NCBI GenBank assembly: GCA_051004015.1 | Contig: JBPCKT010000048.1 | Location: 81,271-145,270, forward strand | Origin: SXOA01 sp051004015 | GTDB lineage: Bacteria; Planctomycetota; Planctomycetia; Pirellulales; Pirellulaceae | Length of the DNA stretch: 64,000 bases | Direction of reading: 5' to 3' | Part shown: piece after piece, positions 25,486 through 33,556 of the stretch | Layout of the letters: each line of letters begins with the position of its first letter | Position numbering within the stretch: position 1 is the first letter of the stretch | Translations under genes and position numbers: made by a program | The notes under the pieces: model-generated | The model's input: only the letters and a program-made list of their open reading frames with translations | Database searches by the model: none | Told to the model about the DNA's origin: nothing

Positions 25486-27273
25486 GTGAACAAGCAATCC
25501 TGGCTAGCACGCTCTTGGAAGGTCATCGTCCTGCCGCTGGTCCTGGTCGCCAGTCTGGCATCTCTCGCTCGGGCCGAGCGGGCCGTGGTCCCGAAAATCC
25601 TGCCGGAGGGGACCCTGGCGTATGTGCGGATTTCGGACGTGCAGGATTTGGTGGCCAAGTTCAAGGAAACCGCCACGGGGCGGATGTTCGCCGATGAAAA
25701 TATCGCGCCGCTTGTGCAACAGCTTTATGGGTCGGTGGAGGAACAGTGGAAACAGATCGAGGACCAGGTCGGTTTGCCGCTCGGCGACTTGCTCAAGATT
25801 CCGCAGGGAGAAGTTTGCTTCGCCGTTGTACCCAATGGGGATGGACCGCCGGCAATGCTGCTCCTGGTGGATGTGAAGGACAAAATCATCAGCGTCAACA
25901 AGCTCCTGGAGAAGGGGGAGGCTCTGCTGACCGAAAACGGCGGCACTAAGACCAGCGAAGTCATCGAGGACGTGAAAGTCAATATTTACACTGGTCCCGA
26001 TGGGCAGTCCGCGGTGCAGTTCGACAAGGACGGCACGCTCGTCATCACGACGAGCAAAGACCTGGTCAAGCCGCTTTTGTTGGCGTGGACCGGCAACGCG
26101 GAAGTGAAGTCGCTCGCCGACAATGCCAAATTCAATTCCATCATGAGCCGCTGCGGCGGTTCCAAGGAGGAGCGGCCGCAGATAACGTTTTATGCGGACC
26201 CCGTGGAGATCGCCCGCAAGGTGCTCGCCAATGGCCCCGCCTCGCTGGCCCTGGCCTTCTTTCAGCCGCTGGGGCTGGACGGCGTGAAGGGCGTTGGAGG
26301 AAGCGTGATTTATGGGGCCGGTGAGTTCGATGACGTGATTCATTTCCACCTGCTCTTGGACAATCCCCGCAGCGGCGTGGTGGAGCTTTTGGCAATGGGC
26401 TCGGGCGATTCCACGCCGGAAGCCTGGGTGCCCAATGACGTGACCTCCTACACGACGCTGCACTGGCGGTTCGAGGACATGTACAAGAATGGCAACAAGC
26501 TCTGGGATAGCCTGCAAGGGGAAGGAAACTTCAAGGCTTTCGTCAAGGAGCGGCTGTCGGACCGGATTGAAATCGACGTGGAAACGGAGATCGTTCCCGC
26601 CCTTGATGGCCGCATCACGCTCGCTCAGTGGGTGGAGAAGCCGGTCACCTTGAACAGCCAGGTGAATATCGTAGGAGTCAAACTCAAGGATGCGAAAGCC
26701 TTCCAAACCTCCATCGTGGAGAAGCTGGTGGCGAAGTATCCCGAGGCTGTCGAGAAGAAGGCCTTTGGCGGCGTGACCTACTGGGCGATCAAAATGCCGC
26801 AGCGGCGGGAAGGCGCGCCGGAGCTCCCCGCTGGAATGCGTGTGCCGACTCCGGCCGTGGCCATCATCGGCGATTACCTGATATTTAGCGACAGCACGAA
26901 CGCTTTGCACCACTGCATCACGACGACCAGCGACGCCACTCGCGGCCTGGCCGGCGACCTGGAGTACAAACTCATTGCCGGAAAAATCAAGCGGCAGGTG
27001 GGGGGCGATGCTCCGGGCCTGGTGCAATTCTCGCGGCCCGAAGAGGCGCTGCGATTTGTCTACGAGCTGATCCGCGCCGAGAACACGCGGAAGGGACTGG
27101 AATCCGCGGCGGAAGGAAATCCCTTCCTGAAGAACGTGGACAAAGCCCTGAAGGACAATCCGCTGCCGGCGTTCTCCGTTTTGGCCAAGTACTTCGCCCC
27201 CGGCGGCGGCATGATGGTGAACGACGAAACGGGCTTTCACTACATGGCGTTTACGCTGCGGCGGAAGCAGTAG
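25486..27273 (+). CDS. Large secreted protein, DUF3352-like
   Basis: Start chosen at GTG 25486, preceded by a GGGGG-type ribosome binding site. The longer frame from 25369 starts inside an inverted repeat arm. 595 residues. A signal peptide spans residues ~1-28 (VIVLPLVLVASLASLARAER). The mature protein begins LPEGTLAYVRISDVQDLVAK, a pattern like proteins that score as DUF3352 in planctomycetes and cyanobacteria. It then contains repeated alpha/beta segments (DGTLVITTSKDLVKPLL, SLADNAKFNSIM). No catalytic motif is recognised. The protein at 54222 shows a comparable 'residual activity' block (TTSRTMVERF ... SLGQSEEFRFARSQMP), so the two may be distant paralogues. Function unknown. Confidence 0.6.
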   Translation: MNKQSWLARSWKVIVLPLVLVASLASLARAERAVVPKILPEGTLAYVRISDVQDLVAKFKETATGRMFADENIAPLVQQLYGSVEEQWKQIEDQVGLPLGDLLKIPQGEVCFAVVPNGDGPPAMLLLVDVKDKIISVNKLLEKGEALLTENGGTKTSEVIEDVKVNIYTGPDGQSAVQFDKDGTLVITTSKDLVKPLLLAWTGNAEVKSLADNAKFNSIMSRCGGSKEERPQITFYADPVEIARKVLANGPASLALAFFQPLGLDGVKGVGGSVIYGAGEFDDVIHFHLLLDNPRSGVVELLAMGSGDSTPEAWVPNDVTSYTTLHWRFEDMYKNGNKLWDSLQGEGNFKAFVKERLSDRIEIDVETEIVPALDGRITLAQWVEKPVTLNSQVNIVGVKLKDAKAFQTSIVEKLVAKYPEAVEKKAFGGVTYWAIKMPQRREGAPELPAGMRVPTPAVAIIGDYLIFSDSTNALHHCITTTSDATRGLAGDLEYKLIAGKIKRQVGGDAPGLVQFSRPEEALRFVYELIRAENTRKGLESAAEGNPFLKNVDKALKDNPLPAFSVLAKYFAPGGGMMVNDETGFHYMAFTLRRKQ

Positions 27274-27278
27274 GAAGA

Positions 27279-28205
27279 CTACCCCACTAACAGCCGCACC
27301 ATCTCCGCCGGCATTGGCGATTCAAACCGCAACTGCCGGCCGGTGATGGGATGGTCGAAGGCGAGCTGTCGGGCGTGCAGGGCGAGCCGCTTATAGGGCC
27401 AGCGGCGATGTGCGGCGAGCTGCGGCTCATAGCGCGGATCGCCGAGGACCGGGTGGCCGGCTTCGGCGAAGTGGACGCGGACCTGGTTGCGGCGACCGGT
27501 CTCCAGCCAGACTTTGACGTGGGTGAAGCCCTTCAGCCGATTCATGACCTCATAGTGCGTGATGGCCCGCTGGCCGATGTCCTCGTTATCCGTAGAGAAG
27601 CGGGTGAGGTCCTTGTCCGTGGCGAGCAGCGTGTTGAAAGTCCCCTCATCATCGTCGACGCTGCCGGCGACAAGCGCCGCGTACTCCCGTTCCGGCTTAT
27701 GCAGGGCGAACTGATCGCGGATCTGCTGGGAGATTTCCATCGTCTTGCCCATGACGAGCAAGCCGGAAACTCCGCGGTCCAGGCGATGAGCGGTGAAGAC
27801 CTGCTTCCCGCCGGAGACGTGGCGGACGTATTCGCTGACCTTCGCGACCAGCGTGTTCGTCTCGCCGCGGATGGTCGGGACCGTCAGGAGCTCCGGCGGC
27901 TTGTTGACGACGATCAGGTGGCGGTCCTCAAAGACGATCTCGAAGCCGAGGTTGTGGCGGGGCTGCTTGCGGGGGTGGTACACCTGCCGCGCGTCGTACT
28001 TGACCTCCACCTGGTCTCCCACGCTGGCTTTCTGGCCGGGGAAGGCGCAGGTCGCGCCGTTGAGCTGCACGCAGCCTTGGTCGAAGAGGCCGAGCACTTG
28101 GGCTCGGGGGAGCATCTCCGTGAGCGATTGCACCACGCGGTCGAGCCGCCGGCCCAGGTGGCGGGAATCGGCGTCAACGAGGACAGACTTTTTGGTTAGG
28201 GGCAC
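27279..28205 (-). CDS. RluA-family RNA pseudouridine synthase
   Basis: 308 residues. An N-terminal S4 RNA-binding domain (about residues 15-75) is followed by the RluA catalytic domain. The catalytic motif is HRLDRGVSGLLV with Asp143. EDRHLIVVNKPPELLTVP and the C-terminal QVRVHFAEAGHPVLGDPRY also match. These enzymes isomerise uridine in 23S rRNA or tRNA. The gene lies 3 bases after the M28 peptidase gene, at the distal end of an operon-like set. The exact position modified cannot be assigned from sequence alone. Confidence 0.92.
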   Translation of the reverse strand: MPLTKKSVLVDADSRHLGRRLDRVVQSLTEMLPRAQVLGLFDQGCVQLNGATCAFPGQKASVGDQVEVKYDARQVYHPRKQPRHNLGFEIVFEDRHLIVVNKPPELLTVPTIRGETNTLVAKVSEYVRHVSGGKQVFTAHRLDRGVSGLLVMGKTMEISQQIRDQFALHKPEREYAALVAGSVDDDEGTFNTLLATDKDLTRFSTDNEDIGQRAITHYEVMNRLKGFTHVKVWLETGRRNQVRVHFAEAGHPVLGDPRYEPQLAAHRRWPYKRLALHARQLAFDHPITGRQLRFESPMPAEMVRLLVG

Positions 28206-28207
28206 TT

Positions 28208-29308
28208 CTATTTCACTCCAGCCAGATCGGCGACGACACGCTCCAGGCCCGCGACGACGCGGGCGGTCCGCTCAAAGTCGATCTTGTCCGGCGTGTCCTC
28301 TTTGGCGTGATAGTGAGGATAGCGGAAAGGAGCGGTGTCCGTCACCATCAGGCCGGGATAACCCATCTGCCAGAACGACCAATGGTCCGACCAGCCGACG
28401 CCAGCGATAGCATCCGGCAGGGCGCAACCATAGGCGGGGAATTTCGTGGACTCACGGAATTTGCCGACGACCTGTTTGGCGAGCGGCCCGGACTTCACGT
28501 CGGCGACGAAGGCGATAAAATTGCCCGTATCGGGATAGAGCAGCCGCAGCGGCGGCAGGCTGTCGAACTTCTGGCTCCCTTTCTCATCGCTATAGTAGCC
28601 GATGGTCTCCAGGCTGAGCATGGCGATGATGTTCTCCTTCCGCTCCTTGCAGCGCTTGGCGTAGACGACGGAGCCCATGTCCTTCGTCTGAAACCACGGC
28701 GGCTCTTCGTTGACGAACAGCACAAAACGGAGCGTACGGGCCGGCTTCTTTTTGGCGAAAGCCCGGGCCAGGGCCAGCGTGGCTGCCGTCCCGCTGCCGT
28801 TGTCGTTGGCCCCGGGACAGCCGACCACGGAGTCGTAATGCCCGCCGATGACGACGATCTCTTCCTTCTTGTCGCCGCCAGTAATTTCCGCGATCAGATT
28901 GGCCACCTTGGCGCCCGCCATGGCGCGAACTTCGTACTCCTGCCGTTCCACCTTATGGCCGGCGTCCTCTAGGGACTTCCGCAGAAATTTCTCGGCGACA
29001 ATGAGGTCGTCGTAATGGAAGCGGCTAACGTTTCGTTCGCCAATATCCGTGGCGAGCACTTTGACGTCCGACTCGAGGGCCTCAGCCAGCGCAAGCTCTG
29101 CCTCCGTCAGCGGCGGCAGCGGGCCTTTGTGGACCTCTCCCGGCATGCTGAAGAGGGGAATCGGCTCTGGTGACTTTTCGTCGGCCACGGCGAGGGCAAG
29201 TGCAAAGTGTAGGGTGCAAAGTGCAAAGTAGGAGGCATTTACTCTGCACTCTACACTTTGCACTTTACACGTAGTTGGCCACACAGCGTTATTCCCTCTC
29301 GGCCTCAC
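28208..29308 (-). CDS. M28-family zinc aminopeptidase, exported
   Basis: 366 residues from a GTG at 29308, overlapping the stop of the SGNH gene by 3 bases. The zinc-site signature is present: GGHYDSVVGCPGANDNGSG (His and bridging Asp), NEEPPW (Glu pair) and HYHAKEDTPDKID near the C-terminus. The N-terminal ~40 residues are unusual: they are encoded by a large inverted repeat (29197-29266), and the hydrophobic run YFALCTLHFALALAVA, ending before DE, looks like a usable signal peptide. If a later GTG (VADEKSP) is used instead, the protein would lack a leader. Likely a periplasmic or surface peptidase. Confidence 0.85.
   Translation of the reverse strand: MRPRGNNAVWPTTCKVQSVECRVNASYFALCTLHFALALAVADEKSPEPIPLFSMPGEVHKGPLPPLTEAELALAEALESDVKVLATDIGERNVSRFHYDDLIVAEKFLRKSLEDAGHKVERQEYEVRAMAGAKVANLIAEITGGDKKEEIVVIGGHYDSVVGCPGANDNGSGTAATLALARAFAKKKPARTLRFVLFVNEEPPWFQTKDMGSVVYAKRCKERKENIIAMLSLETIGYYSDEKGSQKFDSLPPLRLLYPDTGNFIAFVADVKSGPLAKQVVGKFRESTKFPAYGCALPDAIAGVGWSDHWSFWQMGYPGLMVTDTAPFRYPHYHAKEDTPDKIDFERTARVVAGLERVVADLAGVK
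29197..29266. repeat. Inverted repeat inside the 5' coding end of the M28 gene
   Basis: Arms 29197-29222 and 29241-29266 match at about 23 of 26 positions; the unit is GTGCAAAGTGTAG. On the minus strand it encodes the N-terminal leader-like segment of the peptidase. Confidence 0.8.
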
Positions 29309-30036
29309 TCTCCCATCAGCTTCTTCACGCTCTCCTCAGACGCTTCCGCCCAGATGCGGTAGCTCTTCTCGTTGAGGTGCAGCAGGTCGGGCATCACTTC
29401 CTTGTTCAAATTGCCGCTGGCGTCGAGGAATTTGGGGCCGATGTCGAGATAGAAGACGTTCTTGTCGTCCGCCAGCTTGGCGATGATCTCGTTGGCGCCG
29501 GTATTGACCTTGCGCTGCTTGTTTTCATTGTTCTCGCCGCGGGGGAAAATGCCCAGCACCAGGACTTTTGTCTCAGGCAGCTTGGTGCGCAGCTTCTCGA
29601 CGATGGCCTTCACCCCTTCCGCGATTTGCTCGGAGGTGTTCGAGCCCGAGTTGTTGGTCCCAATCATCAGCACGGCCAGCTTCGGCTTGATCTCTTCGAT
29701 GTTGCCGTTATCGAGCCGCCACAGGACGTGCTGGGTGCGGTCGCCACCGATGCCGAGATTGACGGCGTTTCGCTTCTCATAGAATTCCTTCCAGACCTTC
29801 GCCCCGGAACCTTCCCAGCCTTGGGTGATCGAGTCGCCAATGAGAAGCAGGTCGACATTCCCCTTTTTCACCCGTTCGTTGAAGCTCTCGTGCCGCTTCA
29901 TCCAGCCCCCATCGCGGGGAACGGGGACGACGGCATCATTCGGCTTCGCGTCCTTCTTGGGCTCTTCGGCCAAAGCGGGCGCGACAAAAACCAGAGCCAG
30001 AATTGCAACGAGCCAATGGCGTTTCAGCAGGGACAT
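29305..30036 (-). CDS. SGNH/GDSL hydrolase, exported
   Basis: 243 residues. A signal peptide spans residues 1-23 (WLVAILALVFVAPALAEE). Block I is LLLIGDSITQGW, block II includes GIGGDRTQHVLW, block III is MIGTNNSG and block V is DLLHLNEKSY with the catalytic Asp and His. This closely resembles the platelet-activating-factor acetylhydrolase-like branch common in planctomycetes, usually acting as esterases on carbohydrates or lipids. The gene leads an apparent three-gene unit with the M28 peptidase and RluA genes, although their functions do not obviously connect. Confidence 0.9.
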   Translation of the reverse strand: MSLLKRHWLVAILALVFVAPALAEEPKKDAKPNDAVVPVPRDGGWMKRHESFNERVKKGNVDLLLIGDSITQGWEGSGAKVWKEFYEKRNAVNLGIGGDRTQHVLWRLDNGNIEEIKPKLAVLMIGTNNSGSNTSEQIAEGVKAIVEKLRTKLPETKVLVLGIFPRGENNENKQRKVNTGANEIIAKLADDKNVFYLDIGPKFLDASGNLNKEVMPDLLHLNEKSYRIWAEASEESVKKLMGE

Positions 30037-30123
30037 GGCAGCCTCCGGGAAAATGAGAGAGGTGAATCTGCCGTCAGTCTGGCACCGCCGGGGCGAATGT
30101 CAACACCCGCTTCGGCTGCCCGT

Positions 30124-30152
30124 CCGTGTCCATCCGTGTTTCATCCGTGGCT
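30124..30152. repeat. Single-arm copy of the 'atccgtg' repeat
   Basis: CCATCCGTGTTTCATCCGTG at 30131-30150 lies next to the stop of the TPR-like gene. It matches one arm of the 16148-16240 repeat. Confidence 0.6.
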
Positions 30153-30993
30153 ATTCTTTCTTCTTTTCCTTCTCCTGACTCCGCAGCAGATCGGCATGGA
30201 CGTGGGCCACGTCCCACATGTAGTGCCCAATTTTGTGCTTCTCCGACTCCAGGATGTGCTTCTTCGCCAGTTCCTTCTCGCCGGCTGCTTCGTGCCAGAG
30301 GCCGATGTAGAGGTGAGCATAGAAGAGCTGACGATTGAGAGCCTCCTTAGTCGGCTCGCCTACCTCCTTGATCGGTTTTTCAACTTCCTTCTTTGGCTTT
30401 CCCGGCTCTCTCGTCTGCTCGCCTGCTTCGGCGGCAGCCAGCACGTCCTCCGGTTTGAGCTTGCCGCGATAGAGGTCATAGATCTGCATCATCGGAACGC
30501 GGCGATCATCGCTGATGGGAAGCAGGTTCTTACGGGCCATTTCAACCCCGTCCTTCCTGGCCACGCACAAATACCGCCAGGTGGAATTCTCCACGTCCTG
30601 GTCGTGAAACGTCTGATAGAGTTTGAACTGCTTGGCACCCTTTTCGAACTCTCCAGCGTAGTAATAGGAAATGCCCCGCTCCCACTGGCGGGCTTCCGCT
30701 TTCGGATCCTTCGCGGTCGCCAACTCGACGTGCTTATCGAGGTCGCTAACCGACTCCTTGATCTTGCCGGCCCGGAAGTTCTCACGCCCACGCAGATAGA
30801 ACGCTAGCGACTGCTTGGGGTTCTTGGTAATGACTTCCGTCAGGACGTCAGTCGCCTGACCGCTATCGCCCCGAGCGGAAGCCTGCGCGGCCTTTTGAAG
30901 CAGATTCTCTTCCGCATCCTCCGCCGTGGCAAAATGGCAGCAGGCGAGCAAAACCGCACCAATCCAACTCAACCGTAATGCTTCCGAGAACAT
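30151..30993 (-). CDS. TPR-like exported protein
   Basis: 280 residues from ATG 30993, chosen because GAGGG lies 7 bases upstream and a signal peptide follows (LRLSWIGAVLLACCHFATAE). A longer frame from 31083 has an unlikely extension. Residues ~35-110 contain TPR-like helix pairs (LLQKAAQASARGDSGQATDV, SLAFYLRGRENFRAGKIKES). Residues ~190-235 are Lys/Glu-rich with an EKPIKEVGEPTKE repeat-like linker, and another helix pair follows. TPR domains mediate protein-protein contacts. Function is unknown. Confidence 0.7.
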   Translation of the reverse strand: MFSEALRLSWIGAVLLACCHFATAEDAEENLLQKAAQASARGDSGQATDVLTEVITKNPKQSLAFYLRGRENFRAGKIKESVSDLDKHVELATAKDPKAEARQWERGISYYYAGEFEKGAKQFKLYQTFHDQDVENSTWRYLCVARKDGVEMARKNLLPISDDRRVPMMQIYDLYRGKLKPEDVLAAAEAGEQTREPGKPKKEVEKPIKEVGEPTKEALNRQLFYAHLYIGLWHEAAGEKELAKKHILESEKHKIGHYMWDVAHVHADLLRSQEKEKKKE

Positions 30994-31674
30994 CAGAAGT
31001 CCCTCGTTACGACATGTTTCTGGAACGGCTATGCTGGCAGATTGGCGTGCTAGCGGCCAGAGAAATGGTCTCGAAAAATTCACCCTGGCCGGTGCGCGAC
31101 CACCCTCAATGCTCTTTGGGGAGTCATTCCTCCCTTAACGGCATCTTAGCGGCCAAGAGACGCTTGAGGAGTGTCGTAAGCCACAAAAAAGTTTGCCCCT
31201 CATCGCTGGAGGTCGCCACCTACCGGCAACTTCGAGCGTCGCGTGGCTCCATTTCGCTCAGGCTGCTTTCTGGCACAGAGCAATTCTCCGCTATTTTGCC
31301 CGCATTTTGCGGTAGCTCGCCGCTGCTGTCGCAAGTTGTGGTGCTAGCGATTTATAAACAAACTAGATTTCTATTAATCTCAAATTCAGAATTAATCCTT
31401 AAATGAGAGATGCCAGCAGATTTGACCTCCCCTATGGAGGGATTCGGGCACCCTTGGATTTCGCCAACTTCTCTTCAAAAACACCCCGCAATCGCGTTTT
31501 TTGTTCATGAAATAGCCAAGGGAACGCAACTTGCAATACCTGTTATCCACGCGAGTCGGCCGAATCGGCAAACTGACATATCGCCGGGGGGCGATCAGAA
31601 AGATTCTCGTGCGTCGGAAATGAAATCCCTGCCCGCTAATACCGGGCGCACCCCAAGGCAAGGAGGACGGAACC
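30994..31674. other. Intergenic region before csrA
   Basis: About 680 bases between divergent genes. It is notably AT-rich near 31345-31400, which probably holds the csrA promoter, though no confident -35/-10 pair could be picked. Frames here lack coding character. A strong ribosome binding site AAGGAGGA is at 31660-31667. Confidence 0.5.
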
Positions 31675-31938
31675 ATGTTGGTTCTCAGTCGCAAAATTGG
31701 TGAACGTCTCGTTATCGGCGGCAACATCACGGTCGTCGTCAATCGGGTTGCGGGCAACCGCGTCACTCTTGGCATCGAAGCTCCCGATACCGTCCGCATC
31801 GTTCGCGGCGAGTTGGAAGCTGCCAAGGGGGATTTTGCCCATCTTCCCAGCAGCAAAGAGCCCCATGCGGAAGTCGGCGCCAGGAATTTCGATTCCAGCG
31901 TGGACACGGCCAGCGCTCCGCTTCGCCTGGCGAAGTAG
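31675..31938 (+). CDS. csrA: Translational regulator CsrA
   Basis: 87 residues. MLVLSRKIGERLVIGGNITV then VVNRVAGNRVTLGIEAP then DTVRIVRGEL covers the whole CsrA/RsmA fold, including the RNA-contacting leucine-serine-arginine start and the conserved arginine near position 44. CsrA dimers bind GGA motifs in mRNA leaders and control translation. A perfect AAGGAGGA site sits 7 bases upstream, so its own leader contains a GGA that could permit autoregulation. The C-terminal ~30 residues form an extension beyond the classic 61-residue length. No flagellar genes or fliW are nearby. Confidence 0.95.
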   Translation: MLVLSRKIGERLVIGGNITVVVNRVAGNRVTLGIEAPDTVRIVRGELEAAKGDFAHLPSSKEPHAEVGARNFDSSVDTASAPLRLAK

Positions 31939-31989
31939 CCTGCTTCGGGATGGTCTGTATCGGGATGGTCTGAACAGAGAAGTTAGCAG

Positions 31990-32007
31990 GCGCGCCACAT
32001 GGCGCGC
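31990..32007. repeat. Perfect palindrome after csrA
   Basis: GCGCGCCA at 31990-31997 pairs perfectly with TGGCGCGC at 32000-32007. It may be part of the csrA terminator or a repeat remnant. Confidence 0.5.
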
Positions 32008-32098
32008 TCCTCGTGCGGAAAATATTTCTCGCACTGAGTCGCTGGGACACCGAGGTCGTTCTTCCTCCTCCGTGCCCCTGTGCCTCCGTGTGAGATTT

Positions 32099-32150
32099 TT
32101 TTTGCGCAGCCCGCCGACAAAAACTTTTTGCGCAGCCCGCCGACAAAAAT
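32099..32150. repeat. 26-base direct tandem duplication upstream of larC
   Basis: Two adjacent copies at 32099-32124 and 32125-32150 (TTTTTGCGCAGCCCGCCGAC plus a six-base tail) differ at one base. They lie 60 bases before the larC ATG. Confidence 0.85.
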
Positions 32151-32210
32151 GCAGCGCCCGGTGCTATCTTGGAGCATCTCTCCTGCTCCCCATACATGGC
32201 ACCTCGAGTT

Positions 32211-33377
32211 ATGAAAATCGCCTTCTTCGACTGCCCCAGCGGTATCAGCGGGGATATGACTCTAGGGGCACTCGCGGATTGCGGCGTGGATCTGGCCGCG
32301 ATGCAGGCGGGAATCGACTCGCTCGGCTATCCCGGCGTCAAGCTCGTGGCGGAAGAGGTGCATCGCAAGGGATTTCGCGGTCTCAAGGTGCATGTCCAGC
32401 ACGAACCGGAGAAAGCCCACCGGCATCTGCACCATATCGTGGAAAAGATTGACGCCAGCACTGTCCTCACGACCGCTCAGAAAGAGCTGGCCAAACGGAT
32501 TTTCACGCGGCTGGGGGAAGCCGAGGCGAAGGTGCATGGCACCACGATTCGCAAGGTCCATTTCCACGAAGTTGGGGCGGTCGATTCCATCGCGGACATC
32601 GTCGGAAGCGCAGTCGGCCTGACACTGCTGGGGGTGGACCGGATTGTCTGTTCGCCGATTCCGACGGGTACGGGCTTTCTGGAAATCGAGCATGGCCGCG
32701 TCAGCATCCCCGCTCCAGCCACTGCGGAGCTGCTCAAGGGGATTCCGCTCGCGCCGTCAGTCTGCTCCTGCGAGCTCACCACCCCGACCGGAGCCGCCAT
32801 TGTGGCGACCGTGGCCGATGAGTTTGGCCCGCTGCCGGCGATGAAGATGCAGACCATCGGCCTGGGGGCAGGCGACCGGGACATGAAAGAGCAGGCCAAT
32901 CTCCTCCGCCTGATTATTGGGGAAGCCGAGCAAACAATCGTCAGCGACCAGGTCTGGGTGCTGGAAACCAACCTCGACGACATCAGCGGCGAAATCGTCG
33001 GCCATTGCACGGCCAAACTCTTTGAAGCCGGGGCACTGGACGTTTACACCACCTCCATCCAGATGAAGAAAAATCGCCCCGGCGTCCTGCTCAGCGTGCT
33101 GTGCGGGCCGGACCTCGTTCCCAAGATGGAAAAGATCATCTTCAAGGAAACCGGCACGCTCGGCATCCGCCGCTGGCCCGCCAGCCGCCACAAGCTGGAG
33201 CGGCGGCCGCACAGCGTGGAAACTCCCTGGGGAAAAATCGAAGGCAAACTCGCCGTCCTCTCGGACGGCAGCCTCAGCTTCTCCCCCGAGTTCGAATCCT
33301 GCCGCAAGATTGCCGCCGAGCAGAACCTGCCGCTGAAAGACGTATATGAAGGAGCAATGCGGGCGTACGCGCCGTAG
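32211..33377 (+). CDS. larC: Nickel pincer cofactor biosynthesis protein LarC
   Basis: 388 residues from ATG 32211; this start gives the canonical MKIAFFDCPSGISGDMTLGA N-terminus, whereas the frame extends to 32169. FHEVGAVDSIADIVG, RVSIPAPATAELLKG and ETNLDDISGE follow in the order expected for LarC. LarC is a CTP-dependent cyclometallase that inserts nickel into the pyridinium cofactor of LarA-type racemases. In some organisms it is made by a programmed frameshift, but here both halves are in one frame. No larA, larB or larE is in the window. Confidence 0.92.
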   Translation: MKIAFFDCPSGISGDMTLGALADCGVDLAAMQAGIDSLGYPGVKLVAEEVHRKGFRGLKVHVQHEPEKAHRHLHHIVEKIDASTVLTTAQKELAKRIFTRLGEAEAKVHGTTIRKVHFHEVGAVDSIADIVGSAVGLTLLGVDRIVCSPIPTGTGFLEIEHGRVSIPAPATAELLKGIPLAPSVCSCELTTPTGAAIVATVADEFGPLPAMKMQTIGLGAGDRDMKEQANLLRLIIGEAEQTIVSDQVWVLETNLDDISGEIVGHCTAKLFEAGALDVYTTSIQMKKNRPGVLLSVLCGPDLVPKMEKIIFKETGTLGIRRWPASRHKLERRPHSVETPWGKIEGKLAVLSDGSLSFSPEFESCRKIAAEQNLPLKDVYEGAMRAYAP

Positions 33378-33526
33378 GACACCAGCCTGAAGCGCAAGCA
33401 AAGGACACCATCGCTATCGGGGAAATCGCGATACCATCCCTACCCCCATCGCAGACAAGGCTCTACCCGACAATCGCTTCCACTCATCACCCACATCGTC
33501 CTTCGCTCGCGCTTCAGGCTGGTGTC
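33378..33526. repeat. Inverted repeat of the 'gacaccagcctgaagcgc' family
   Basis: Arms 33378-33399 and 33505-33526 match at 21 of 22 bases and begin directly after the larC TAG stop. The loop of about 105 bases has no coding character. It separates larC from the convergent propeller gene and could terminate both. Confidence 0.8.
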
Positions 33527-33556
33527 AATCGAAGGAATGGAGGCGAACGGCGACGT

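Noticed and set aside
25504..27240. A 578-residue frame on the minus strand opposite the DUF3352-like gene
   Set aside because: It is an antisense shadow in GC-rich DNA. It has no signal peptide or domain, while the plus-strand frame has a leader and a coherent composition.
29275..30807. A 510-residue plus-strand frame
   Set aside because: It runs antisense to the SGNH and TPR-like genes and crosses an intergenic repeat; no motif was recognisable.
30978..31406. A 142-residue plus-strand frame before csrA
   Set aside because: No domain, mixed composition, overlaps the AT-rich probable promoter region and lacks a ribosome binding site.
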